Origin: Candidatus Amoebophilus asiaticus 5a2
GTDB taxonomy: Bacteria > Bacteroidota > Bacteroidia > Cytophagales > Amoebophilaceae
Length of the DNA stretch: 64,000 nucleotides
Reading direction: 5' to 3'
Assembly: GCF_000020565.1 (NCBI RefSeq)
Contig: NC_010830.1
Span: forward strand, 848,001-912,000
Every line of letters begins with the position of its first letter. Position 1 is the first letter of the stretch. Made by a program: the position numbers and the translations under genes. Shown here in pieces: positions 8,838-17,623 of this stretch. The notes beneath the pieces are model-generated. The model made no database searches. It was not told the DNA's origin and saw nothing but the letters and a program-made list of their open reading frames with translations.

Positions 8838-9846
8838 ATTTACTCCATCTGTTTAAAACAGTTTGAAAGTCTGTAGGAAGAGGTGACTCAAAATACATGT
8901 TTTCTTGAGTAGTAGGATGTATAAAACCTAATGAGTAAGCATGCAAAGCTTGCCTAGGCATTATCTGAAAGCAGTTTTCTACAAAACTCTTATATTTTGA
9001 AAATTGTTCCCCTTTTACAATCTCATGCCCACCATAAGCAGCATCTGCAAAAATAGGATGGCCCATGTGTTTCATGTGAGCTCTAATCTGATGAGTACGT
9101 CCTGTTTCTAGCGTACATTTTACTAACGATACATATCGTAGCCTTTCCACAACTTGGTAGTGAGTGACAGCACGTTTACCTTTTTCGGGATTGGTATAAG
9201 GAGCTACAATACGCCTATCTTGTAAGCTTCTATCTAGGTTGATATCGATAGTGCCTGTTTCTGTTTCAGGCTCTCCCCAAATTAATGCATAGTAGGTTCT
9301 TGCTATAGAATGATCATAAAATTGTTTAGCTAGTGCAATAAGACTAGCTTCTGTCTTAGCAACAACCAATAGTCCAGAAGTATCTTTATCAATACGATGT
9401 ACAAGTCCTGGCCTACCTATATTATTGGGTGCAGTAGGAAGATTATCGAAATAATAAATGAGTGCATTCACTAATGTGCCTGTCCAGTTGTTGTACCCTG
9501 GGTGTACAACCATGCCAGCCGGTTTATGTACTACCATAAGTGCTTCATCCTCATATACGATATCCAATGGAATATTTTCTGGTATTAGTTCATTGTTACG
9601 AGGTGGGTTAGGCAGTACTATCTGTATTTTATCATACGGCCTAATTTTATAATTAGCTTTAGTAGGAATGCCATTAACTAAAATAAATTGATTGTCGATG
9701 GCTAGTTGAATTTTATTGCGGCTCGTATTAGGAAGGCGATCTATTAGAAACTTATCAATACGATAAGGTTTTTGTCCTGGATCTACCGTAATGCTATGGT
9801 GTTCAAACAGGGTATCTTGAATTTCTATGTTAAGGTCTTCTATCAC
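8821..9846 (-). CDS. rluD: RluD-type 23S rRNA pseudouridine synthase
   Basis: 341 residues. An S4 RNA-binding domain occupies about 28-80. The RluA/RluC/RluD catalytic domain follows, with the signature HRIDKDTSGLLVVAK (residues 150-164) whose Asp153 is the catalytic aspartate. The downstream block TGRTHQIRAHMKHMGHPI is also typical. Length and the S4 domain favour RluD, which makes the pseudouridines of helix 69 in 23S rRNA. It is the first gene of a two-gene unit with the HhH protein. Confidence 0.92.
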   Translation of the reverse strand: MIEDLNIEIQDTLFEHHSITVDPGQKPYRIDKFLIDRLPNTSRNKIQLAIDNQFILVNGIPTKANYKIRPYDKIQIVLPNPPRNNELIPENIPLDIVYEDEALMVVHKPAGMVVHPGYNNWTGTLVNALIYYFDNLPTAPNNIGRPGLVHRIDKDTSGLLVVAKTEASLIALAKQFYDHSIARTYYALIWGEPETETGTIDINLDRSLQDRRIVAPYTNPEKGKRAVTHYQVVERLRYVSLVKCTLETGRTHQIRAHMKHMGHPIFADAAYGGHEIVKGEQFSKYKSFVENCFQIMPRQALHAYSLGFIHPTTQENMYFESPLPTDFQTVLNRWSKYVHYH

Positions 9847-9942
9847 AATTTATAAGGTTGGTATGTGCAAAATTAGTTAATAGAATTTTTGTCTGACTAT
9901 ATTTTAGTTCATAATTTCATAATTAGAGTTCATTAGTAAAAT

Positions 9943-11142
9943 TTATAGGACTGTACTTCCTGTTGGTAGGTTGTCTATTGCTTTTTCCGCATCTTCGGCA
10001 GCAGCCTTAGCTAAATATGTATTCGTTTTGTTAGCCATTATTCTGGCTGTTTGAGCAGTATACTTAGCTATTTTTATGGACTCTTTTGTTATTTGGGTAC
10101 CATGGTTATGGTTAGCAAGCGTACTATACATATTAGCAACGCCTGCATAGGCTCTAGCAGCATCAGTGTAGGCTGTGTCGGTTTTACATAAATTAGCAGT
10201 AAAGTTAGCGTTATTAGCAGCTTTTCTAGCATGTTTAGCAATAGCAATAAGTTTATCAGTTTCTTCTTGTTGGATGGTATAAAACAGATAATTATTTGCT
10301 AATGCAGCATAGCAGTAGGCTGTGGTAGCATAGGTATAGGCTTCTTTGGTTGTAGCTTTAAAAGCAGTATTAGATGCATGGTTTGCTAATTCAAAAGCTT
10401 GCTGTGCATGAAAGGTAGCTTCACTGTTTTTACAGCAGGCCATATGCCCCATAGCTGCATAAGAATAAGCTTTGCTGGTAGCTGTATAAGCATCCTTAGT
10501 TTTGACTATATTGGCAATATTATGAGCTTTCTTTGCGATGGATTCAGCTTTTTCAGTTAAGCCAGGTAATAAGTCAGATAATTCTGTATCCATCAATTGT
10601 ACACCGATACTTCCATAAGCTTTGGCAGCTTTTTGATATACTGTAGTAATCTCTGTATAAAAATTGGTTGGTCTTTTATGATCATAGTTGGTTAGCTCAG
10701 GAATAGATAGATTAAGCTCTTGTATAGTTTTCCACGTAAGCTCAATAAGCTTAGTAAGTTCGTCTTTGTCATCTAGAGCGGTTAAATATAGTTCTTCAAT
10801 TAGTTCGCTGATGTTTTCTAAGTCAGTTTGATGCTTATTGAGCTGTTCATCGGCTATCCTAAGTTCTCGCTGTTTTAAATCGGCTAGGGTGTAGGTTGAA
10901 GAACTAACAGAAGGTTCTTTCTCATTATTTTTACTAGTATCAGATGGGTTAGGAGTGTAAGTAGTGCTATCACTGGTTGTTGCTTCAGAGGCATAGGCGG
11001 AAGTAGGTTGTTCTTTCTTTGTAAATGCTGGTACAGCTTGTTCAGTATTACCATTAATTGAAGGGGCTGTTTGGTCACTATTTTCAACTACGAGCTTGCT
11101 GTTGATTGCTAAGGAGTTTCTGGTTGATTGGGAACAAGATCA
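9943..11142 (-). pseudogene. C-terminal part of a broken surface lipoprotein gene (Ala-rich helical domain)
   Basis: An open frame runs without a stop from 11142 down to 9943, but its first possible start (TTG) is only at 10596. Upstream of that there is open frame with no start codon. The upper part is Ser/Thr/Pro-rich and reads on from the lipoprotein fragment at 11109-12218 after a one-base shift between 11112 and 11142. The lower part (from 10596) is an alpha-helical Ala/Asn/Thr-rich domain with repeated phrases such as AKKAHNIANI, ARKAANNANF and AAEDAEKAI, like stacked helical hairpins. I infer that this is the distal third of one gene (13540 to 9943). No known family recognised. Confidence 0.65.
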
Positions 11143-12218
11143 GTATTTAAGGCTGATGAGTCTTGGTTGTAAGGTTTATTCACATCATTAGGGCTAGGTA
11201 TAGTGTTAGCTGTGTTTTGGTTACTGCTGTTAGGACAAGAATCTTGTTTAGTTGGCGTCCAAACAAAGCTTCTGTTAGCCAAAGGCTCTATATAAGTGAT
11301 TTGAGATGCTCTCACTGCTAGATTAATTGTAGTTTCAACTTGGTCGATGGCTTTGAAGAGTTTTAACGTGAAAGGGATTGAATCTCTATATGTTATCTCT
11401 TTTTCTCCTACTATATCCGACAAAGTAAATTCACAAGGTGTTAGTTGGATATGATTGTGTAGTTTATCTGATAAAATGAGCGTTACATGAGAAGGATGCG
11501 TTACAGTAATTATTAATTCACTTGTATTTATTGTATGGGCTCCTTTATTCTTTATCCAAGCAGTAACTACTTGATTATCTCTAAATGCTTGGTTCTCTGC
11601 TATTCCTTCTATGCTGATTTGCATATCTTTTAATATGATCGGTTGGTTTGCTATTTTATTGCCTTTATGCCATAACTCAAGTATGATTTTAACAGTGTCT
11701 GATTGATTAAAATTTAACTTAAATTCTAGCTTTTTTTGAGAAAGTGGCTGTAGTGTAAAGAAGGATTCTATAGTAGAAATGCTGTTAAGGGTGGCTGTAC
11801 TTTTTCCTTGTATGCTATGTTGCAGTGTTATTTCATCTATAGACGTTTTTGTAATATTTTCTATAATACAAGTAAGTATACCAGTAATGGGATTGTAACT
11901 TAAATTCTTAAAATTTAGTTGGATATTTTTCCAGATTACCTTTTCAATTTTTATAGGAGTTACATTTCCATGAGCCAATAATTCAATTTTGATGATTATC
12001 TCATTACATGCTAATGAAGGATGTAAGTTAAATGCTAGCTGCCAAGTATGATACGTATGTGTTTCAGTTAGGTCAGTAAAGTCTGATAATTGCTTATCAA
12101 TAGACCTACTGCGAAAGAGGTTGATAAAGAGAGTAGAAAAGGTTAAAATGTAATCCTTGTTATATACTAAAAGGAATAAGTATGCATTTAACCTACACCA
12201 GAATAAGCAAGTACCCAT
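11109..12218 (-). pseudogene. Middle part of the broken surface lipoprotein gene (beta-rich repeats)
   Basis: The drawn start lies inside the IS. The native sequence begins at 12100, with SIDKQLSDFTDLTETHTYHT read out of the IS end. The visible part holds tandem beta-rich units of roughly 110-130 residues (phrases IKIELLAHGN, LTCIIENITKTS, VTAWIKNKGAHTINTSELII). They resemble the units in the 1378-residue lipoprotein at 51484-55620. Removing the IS plus one TA copy joins this frame exactly to the fragment at 13064-13540. The frame stops at 11109, where a one-base shift leads into the C-terminal part. Secreted, surface-anchored role inferred from the intact paralogue. Confidence 0.7.
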
Positions 12219-13089
12219 ACAATTTTAGAAGAATAACTGGATTGAGGCTAGAAACATTTGATAAATTAGTTCAAAAAGTAAGGCCTCTCTTTGAAAAGTT
12301 AGAAGCGAGCAAGCTGCGCCATGGACGTCGGAGCCATTTACCTACCTTAGAGGATAAACTGCTCTGTGTTTTGGTATATTACCGCACCTATATTAGCCAT
12401 GTATTTCTAGGCTACTTATTTAACTTACACAACGCTAACATATGCCGCTTGCTAAGAAAAATGGAGCCCTTACTAGCTAAGAAAATTAGCATTAAAAAAG
12501 ATCGCAGCTTAACCTCAGAAAAGGTATTGCGCATATTAGCAGATGTAAGTGAACAGCCTACGCAAAGACCTAGTAAAAAGCAAAAGAAATCTTATTCAGG
12601 CAAGAAAAAGAGACATACCATAAAAACAGAGATAGTCATCAGAGAAGATGGGAGAATACTGTCTGTCTCCAAATCACATAAAGGAAGAGTGCATGACTTT
12701 AAAATCCGTAAAGGAGAAAAACCCTTACCTAAAGAAAGCTTAAAGCTGGCAGATAGTGGTTATCAAGGCTGGCAAAAGCTACAGAGCAATGTAATGATAC
12801 CCTACAAAAAGAGCCGTAAGCGGCCATTAACCAAAGAGCAAAAAGACCATAACAGAAAGCTAGCCTCCATACGCATGAAGGTAGAGCATAAGATAAGAGA
12901 GATCAAGGTATTTAAAATTATGGCAGAGGTATACAGGAATTTTCAGAAAAAATATAACCTTCGCTTTAACATTATATCCGGGCTTATAAACTTCAAGTAC
13001 GCTTTTTAACAAATAATGTCGCTAGAGCCAAGCTCCCTTCTTTATTTTATTTAAAATTCTACTCTATTTTACCTCTTTCGCAGTAGGTC
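12103..13089 (+). mobile_element. Intact IS5-family element (ISL2-like), 987 bp
   Basis: The terminal inverted repeats are GACCTACTGCGAAAGAGGT at both ends (19 bp perfect), with weaker matching beyond. TA is present on both sides (12101-12102 and 13090-13091), a 2-bp target duplication. One uninterrupted transposase gene lies inside. The element sits within the surface lipoprotein gene, and its removal restores that frame. The perfect ends and intact gene indicate recent movement. The same ends are found on the two 178-bp MITE copies in this window. Confidence 0.9.
12182..13009 (+). CDS. IS5-family transposase (DDE_Tnp_4 type)
   Basis: 275 residues, full length. The N-terminal helix-turn-helix region (about 15-100, with LTLEDKLL-like phrase LPTLEDKLLCVLVYYRTY) precedes a DDE catalytic core. 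Visible core blocks are ADVSEQPTQRPSKKQKK with the first Asp, LKLADSGYQGWQKL with the second Asp, and the IRMKVEHKIREIKVFKI helix with the Glu. This is the pattern of the ISL2 group of the IS5 family. The gene is intact and centred between perfect inverted repeats. Confidence 0.9.
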   Translation: MHLTYTRISKYPYNFRRITGLRLETFDKLVQKVRPLFEKLEASKLRHGRRSHLPTLEDKLLCVLVYYRTYISHVFLGYLFNLHNANICRLLRKMEPLLAKKISIKKDRSLTSEKVLRILADVSEQPTQRPSKKQKKSYSGKKKRHTIKTEIVIREDGRILSVSKSHKGRVHDFKIRKGEKPLPKESLKLADSGYQGWQKLQSNVMIPYKKSRKRPLTKEQKDHNRKLASIRMKVEHKIREIKVFKIMAEVYRNFQKKYNLRFNIISGLINFKYAF

Positions 13090-13540
13090 TAATGCTGAGT
13101 TGTAATTCTGTGCTGTCCTTAAAAGTTATTTTATTATCCGCTTTCTCTTTGGGTTCTTCTAAACTTATTTTTAGCTTATAATTGTTCCATTCAGGGCTTT
13201 TGTTATTTAAAGTATGAAATGTTAAGATAAACTCTTTGTTGTTGCTGAGTAGTATATGTTTGTCCACTTCCATAGTTAATTGGACATGGTCATTTGTAGC
13301 TTTAGTATCAATATCTTCGACTGTTTCAGATAGTTCTATTGTTTTCTTATTACAAGTACCACACTGGCATGAAGTAATGCTGAAGCTCATTAGCATGTAT
13401 ATATAGCAGCAGCCAAGTAGTAACCTTTTTTTATTTTTTATGAGAAGAATACTCATGGTGTGGAAATTTTTAAGGAATAGCCTTGTATACAATTCCATAC
13501 AAATATTTGTTCGCAATTTAGTTATAAGATTATATATCAC
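13064..13540 (-). pseudogene. N-terminal lipoprotein part of the IS-interrupted surface protein
   Basis: The signal peptide ends in lipobox SITSC followed by QCGTC, similar to the KCGCG start of the paralogue at 51484. The likely start is the internal Met before SILLIKNKKR (about residue 29). Native sequence continues to about 13092; the last residues (RPTAKEVK) are encoded by the IS end. In the unbroken gene the protein would be roughly 860 residues long (13540 to 9943 without the IS). The fragment may still be expressed and exported but lacks almost all of the protein. Confidence 0.75.
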
Positions 13541-13705
13541 ATATTGTATTATAAATTATAAGCGTATAGATGGTTTATTGCATATAAGGATAAAAATTAT
13601 TTCTGTAATGCTAGAGTATACCTTAAAATATTGGTTTATTTAAGGCATATTGTATAATTATTTGATAAACTTGTAATGTATGCATGGTATTTACAATAAA
13701 TATCA

Positions 13706-14614
13706 GTGTATTTATTATTTGCAAATTTTATTTATAACCATATGCTAGCTGAATTAGTCAATTTTGTTAAAGTAAATTTTCGGCGTCCTAACAATGGGCT
13801 TATGCAGCTTATTCTTATTCATGTACTGGTATTTTGTATTTTGGTAGTTAGTAAGGCCATATGTGTCTTATTGGGCTATGAAATTTACTATCAACGTATT
13901 TACCAATACCTTATTTTACCTGCTAGTTGGAAAATCTTTTTACAGCAACCTTGGAGTATTCTTACTTATTTCTGGATACATGAACAGTTTTTTTCTATTA
14001 TTTGGAATGCTTTCTTCTTGCATGCTTTTGGACATCTTATAGTATCTATTTGGCATAGTAGAATTCTAAAATATATATACATACTAGGAGGTATAGCAGC
14101 AGGTGTCTTCTTCTTGTTATTATACAATTTGGCACCTGGACTAAAAGGTTATATGGGGTGGCTTGTTGGGCCTGCTGGGAGTTTATATGCAGTTATGGCA
14201 GCTGCAGCTATAGCATTACCTAGTTTTTATTTTAACTTACTTTTTATAGGTAGAATTAAAATCAAGCATATAGCGACTGCTCTATTGTTATTGACTTGCT
14301 TTGAGTTAGCGAGCCACCAATCAGTTGCTATAGCACATTTAAGCGGTGCCATGGTAGGGTATATGTGTGTTCAATATATACGCAAGTTTATACATTTCCG
14401 ATCATATTTGAGTTATTTCCTAAACATTGTTAGGAGGAAAAAAAAGTTTAAGATAACTTATGAATCAACTAGCAAGGCAACATCGGTAAAAATTACTAAG
14501 ACAGCTGATAAAGAGCCAGCAGAAATAGATGCTATAATTGATAAAATTGCTGCTTCAGGGTATGAGAGTTTAACCGAGCAAGAGAAAAAGCAATTGTTCC
14601 GTGCTGGTAAATAA
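13706..14614 (+). CDS. Rhomboid-family membrane protein, apparently without catalytic serine
   Basis: 302 residues; the start is more likely Met13 (ATG near 13742), which precedes LAELVNFVKVNF as in homologues. Six transmembrane segments lie between about 33 and 225. The rhomboid fold is visible: the L1-loop/TM2 block FFSIIWNAFFLHAFG, TM4 with VGPAGSLYAVMAAA, and TM6 with AIAHLSGAMVGY, which holds the expected catalytic His211. In active rhomboids TM4 reads GxSG. Here the aligned residues are G155-P-A157-G, so the nucleophile position is Ala, and the oxyanion His of TM2 is Ser. It may be an inactive rhomboid pseudoprotease. Ser159 is two residues away and unlikely to replace it. Confidence 0.78.
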   Translation: MYLLFANFIYNHMLAELVNFVKVNFRRPNNGLMQLILIHVLVFCILVVSKAICVLLGYEIYYQRIYQYLILPASWKIFLQQPWSILTYFWIHEQFFSIIWNAFFLHAFGHLIVSIWHSRILKYIYILGGIAAGVFFLLLYNLAPGLKGYMGWLVGPAGSLYAVMAAAAIALPSFYFNLLFIGRIKIKHIATALLLLTCFELASHQSVAIAHLSGAMVGYMCVQYIRKFIHFRSYLSYFLNIVRRKKKFKITYESTSKATSVKITKTADKEPAEIDAIIDKIAASGYESLTEQEKKQLFRAGK

Positions 14615-14640
14615 ATGTTTAAATTCAAAAAAAGAACACT

Positions 14641-14970
14641 ATGTTTTCCTTGATTAAATTTTTATTAAAGATGGTAGGAACTGAACTTATATTTAAAGAG
14701 CTTGTAAGACTGTTCCATAAAGAAGTAGATGTTGCTAAACAGGAAGTTAATAAGAAACTAGGTAAGTTTATTATGAAGGGCTTATTGGTTCTGTTGCTAG
14801 TTATCTTATTGATGATAGGCTGTGTGTTTGTCTTATTAGCATTAGGACTCTACTTAAATGAAGCTTTTTATAGTGCTTACAAAGGTTTCTTAATGGTTGG
14901 AGGAGGCTGCATCTCATTAGTATTGTTAGTAATACTAATATTTAGTATGCGCAATTCGAACAACAACTAA
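14641..14970 (+). CDS. Small holin-like membrane protein (phage holin/DUF1469-like)
   Basis: 109 residues. An amphipathic N-terminal helix with a charged stretch (FKELVRLFHKEVDVAKQEV, about 18-40) is followed by two hydrophobic segments at about 45-72 and 80-105. This is the layout of the Actinobacterial holin-X/YqjE-like superfamily found in many Bacteroidota. The function is unknown; it is not evidence for a phage here. It starts 26 bp after the rhomboid gene and is probably cotranscribed with it. Confidence 0.68.
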   Translation: MFSLIKFLLKMVGTELIFKELVRLFHKEVDVAKQEVNKKLGKFIMKGLLVLLLVILLMIGCVFVLLALGLYLNEAFYSAYKGFLMVGGGCISLVLLVILIFSMRNSNNN

Positions 14971-15080
14971 GGTAATAGCAAACGAGTATATACCAATAGG
15001 GTAGGTTGTACAAATAACTTACTATATGTGTGTGGCTAGGTTTATGTGAAAAATTATCATTTAAAGCCGTATAATATGCC

Positions 15081-16127
15081 ATGGAAATAAATAAAATTAA
15101 GTTTTTATATAGACTCCTTATAGTAGCCTGCTTCTTGGTTAACAATTCTTGTCCAAGCTATGCTATTAGCAAGTCAAGTAGCACTATTAACAATTATAGG
15201 CCTACACTATTTCCTGTACAAGATCAACAAGGGCGACTACAAATTGTAATTCGTTTATTTAATCGAGGTAAGGAGTTGTACGCTTTAATGGTAGATCCAT
15301 ATAACTTGACTTTATCTCAATCTGATTTTTCTGCTCTTACGTTACGTAAAGAAGGAAAAAAAGGAAATCTGCCGGGTTACTTTACTTGGAAAGAGCTAGA
15401 GGTTACCCCTTATATACGGTTGATTAAACATTGCGAAAAGCCACCTTTTCCCCTTCAGAACGATGGTATTAAGCATGCTTTAAGTAATGCAAAAGGATAT
15501 TTTCTTACGGTAGACATGTGTCCTTCTTCTAAATCATTTGATAAAGAATTCTTTGAAAAATTAATTCTACTTAGGCAAAATCAAACTCCCTTCCCTGTAG
15601 GTATTGGCATTACTGGCTTATGGATGTTAAGTCATCCCGATGAATTTGCTTGGCTTTGTAAACAACATAACCAAAGAAAGTTAAATATTACTTGGGTTAA
15701 CCATACTTTTAGAAGCCAGTATTACCATGATTTGCCATTAGAAAAGAACTTTTTACGTTTTAGTATAGTAGAAATGCCTGAAGAAGAACGTATCCGTTTT
15801 ACACAAGCAAGCTTACAAGATGAAGTGTTGTTAGCCGAACAGCTTCTTTTAGAGTATGGACAATTACCTTCCATCTTCTTCCGATTCCCAGGCCTAGTAT
15901 CTGATGAATATTTAATGAGGATGGTCAGCAATCTAGGTCTTATACCAATAGGAACAGATGCTTGGCTAGCTAAAAATGAAAGGCCTCAGCCAGGAAGTAT
16001 TATTTTGGTTCATGCGAATGGCAATGAGCCATCTGGTCTTACTAAATTTATGAATTGGCTAGATAGTGTCAATAAAAAAGATATACAATGGCTGCCTTTA
16101 GCAGATTTGGCAGATTTAGACTCTTAA
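15081..16127 (+). CDS. Secreted polysaccharide deacetylase-like protein
   Basis: 348 residues. A signal peptide covers about 1-29 (hydrophobic LLIVACFLV, ending near PSYA). The C-terminal half shows the order of NodB-homology motifs in altered form: LTVDMCPSS (normally TxDDxP), WVNHTFRSQYYHD (HxxxH region), FFRFPGLVSDEY (RFPGG region) and a late VHANGNEPSG (normally LH). One acidic ligand of motif 1 and the HxxxH spacing are changed, so activity is uncertain. If active it would remove acetyl groups from cell-wall or host glycans in the periplasm. It stands alone between the holin-like gene and decayed sequence. Confidence 0.6.
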   Translation: MEINKIKFLYRLLIVACFLVNNSCPSYAISKSSSTINNYRPTLFPVQDQQGRLQIVIRLFNRGKELYALMVDPYNLTLSQSDFSALTLRKEGKKGNLPGYFTWKELEVTPYIRLIKHCEKPPFPLQNDGIKHALSNAKGYFLTVDMCPSSKSFDKEFFEKLILLRQNQTPFPVGIGITGLWMLSHPDEFAWLCKQHNQRKLNITWVNHTFRSQYYHDLPLEKNFLRFSIVEMPEEERIRFTQASLQDEVLLAEQLLLEYGQLPSIFFRFPGLVSDEYLMRMVSNLGLIPIGTDAWLAKNERPQPGSIILVHANGNEPSGLTKFMNWLDSVNKKDIQWLPLADLADLDS

Positions 16128-16443
16128 ATATATGTTAAGCTTGGTTGGTTGACTACAGTATAAAGGTTTATTATGCCTTCATCTAAATTAATATGGAAAG
16201 AGGGCGTATGTTATTAGAGTATAAGATACTCATGGTAATAAAAATCTAGTTAAGTTAATAGTATATGATGAGGATACTAGAATAATACGCTCTAGCAATC
16301 GTAAAATCTCAAAAAAGTTAAAGCTTAAAGCTATTAATATAAAAACTAAGAACTTTCTGAATAGCACTACTCCTTATAAAGATGTAAATGAAGTGCTAAT
16401 TTCTTTTGCATATGATATCAAAAGTATAGTTAAGTAAAACCTA
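16128..16443. other. Intergenic stretch with an open fragment lacking a start
   Basis: From about 16222 to the TAA at 16435-16437 a plus-strand frame stays open for about 70 codons (reading DTHGNKNLVKLIVYDEDTRI and onward) but has no start codon, and a stop lies directly before it. It looks like the end of a decayed gene. I do not recognise the family. Confidence 0.35.
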
Positions 16444-17145
16444 ATGGGGGTGTATCTGTCAGGCTCTTTGTCATATGGCGAAGTTAATCCTGCTAGGAGT
16501 GATATAGACCTTACTGTTGCCTTAAGCTATGGAACTATTGCAGAGGAACTTGAATTAATTAAGGATTTACATAAGAAAATTGAGAAAAAGAATCAAACAT
16601 GGGCAAATCGGATAGAGTGCTCATATATACCTGTTGATATGTTAAGAAACATATCTCTGTAAAAAGTACTACGCCCCTATTATAATTGTGGTACTTTTTT
16701 CAATCAGGCACATTATGGGAATGAGTGGATTATTAATAACTATTTATATATATGAGCATGGAATTCCACTCATTCGGCCACAGTTTAAAGAATTAATTAA
16801 GGCGATTGATATAGTAGAAGTGTAAAAGGCTTGCGTTAGAGATTTATTTCAAGCGTAGGTAACAAAAACAATAGATTCTGTATGCTTAGATGATAGCCAG
16901 TATCAGGCTTATATCATTCTAAATCTATGTCGAATTTTATATTCTATCATGCAGCGTACTACTGGCTCAAAAACAGCTGCTGCATCATGGGTATGGCTTA
17001 CGATGGAAATCTGTGATAGAAGCAGCAGAACAATGGCACTATGGTAGGGAACTAGCTATCAAGAAAGAAGAGATTCTATTTATACAGTTTGTAATAGAAA
17101 AAGTATCAGCAACACAATTATATAGCCAAGTTTTTAAGAATTGCT
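16444..17145 (+). pseudogene. Decayed AadA/DUF4111-like nucleotidyltransferase
   Basis: The first 72 codons contain the nucleotidyltransferase fold signature GSLSYGEVNPARSDIDL, the GS-x-D-x-D motif that binds ATP and metal. After the stop near 16660 other frames continue the family's C-terminal region: HYGNEWIINNYLYIYEHGIP near 16710, then YIILNLCRILYSIM and KTAAASWVWL near 16900-17000, then SVIEAAEQWHYGREL up to about 17145. At least three frameshifts separate these blocks. Intact relatives adenylylate streptomycin or spectinomycin, or belong to related families without known substrate. Certainly inactive as a whole; a short N-terminal peptide could still be made. Confidence 0.75.
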
Positions 17146-17409
17146 GAATTGTTACTTATTAATGCAAAGAAAAAAATAGTCATAGCAAAAGTAAACCTTA
17201 GGGCTAAACTAAAAATAAAAAATATCCAGTATTAGGCTAGGAAGTACTATAAATAAAAATATTATTGCTATCCTTAAATGCTTTAAAGTTATTGTTAGTA
17301 AATACAGAAGCCAGGTGAAAAAAATGTATTTATATTTAACTCAATACTAGGTATCTATAGCGACCGATTATTAATTCAGGTCTGAAAGCCTACTTTATAT
17401 CAGTTTCTT

Positions 17410-17601
17410 ATGCCTTTACCTAATCGACTTAGCACCACTACAAGTACTTACTTATTACAACATGCTCATAACCCTATTGATTGGTATCCTTGGGGGGAGG
17501 AAGCCCTCTCTAGAGCAAACCAAGAAGACAAACCTATTTTATTAAGTATTGGGTATGCTGCTTGCCATTGGTGTCATGTAATGGGCATACGAGTCCTTTG
17601 A
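17410..17601 (+). pseudogene. N-terminal fragment of the YyaL-like thioredoxin-domain gene
   Basis: 63 codons giving the conserved start of the family, [16 protein letters not shown] and the CHWC redox motif (ACHWCHVM). The frame is lost directly after CHWCHVM: one extra G in the GGG run at 17582-17584 shifts it. Without that base the sequence reads on as [18 protein letters not shown], joining the frame at 17624. A single-base insertion or an assembly error explains this best. Confidence 0.8.
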
Positions 17602-17623
17602 AAATGAAGTAGTAGCAGCTGTT

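Noticed and set aside
14641-14970. Holin-like protein as sign of a prophage
   Set aside because: No other phage gene is next to it, and the family is common as a chromosomal membrane protein. The lysozyme at 27370 belongs to a modular lipoprotein, not to a lysis cassette.
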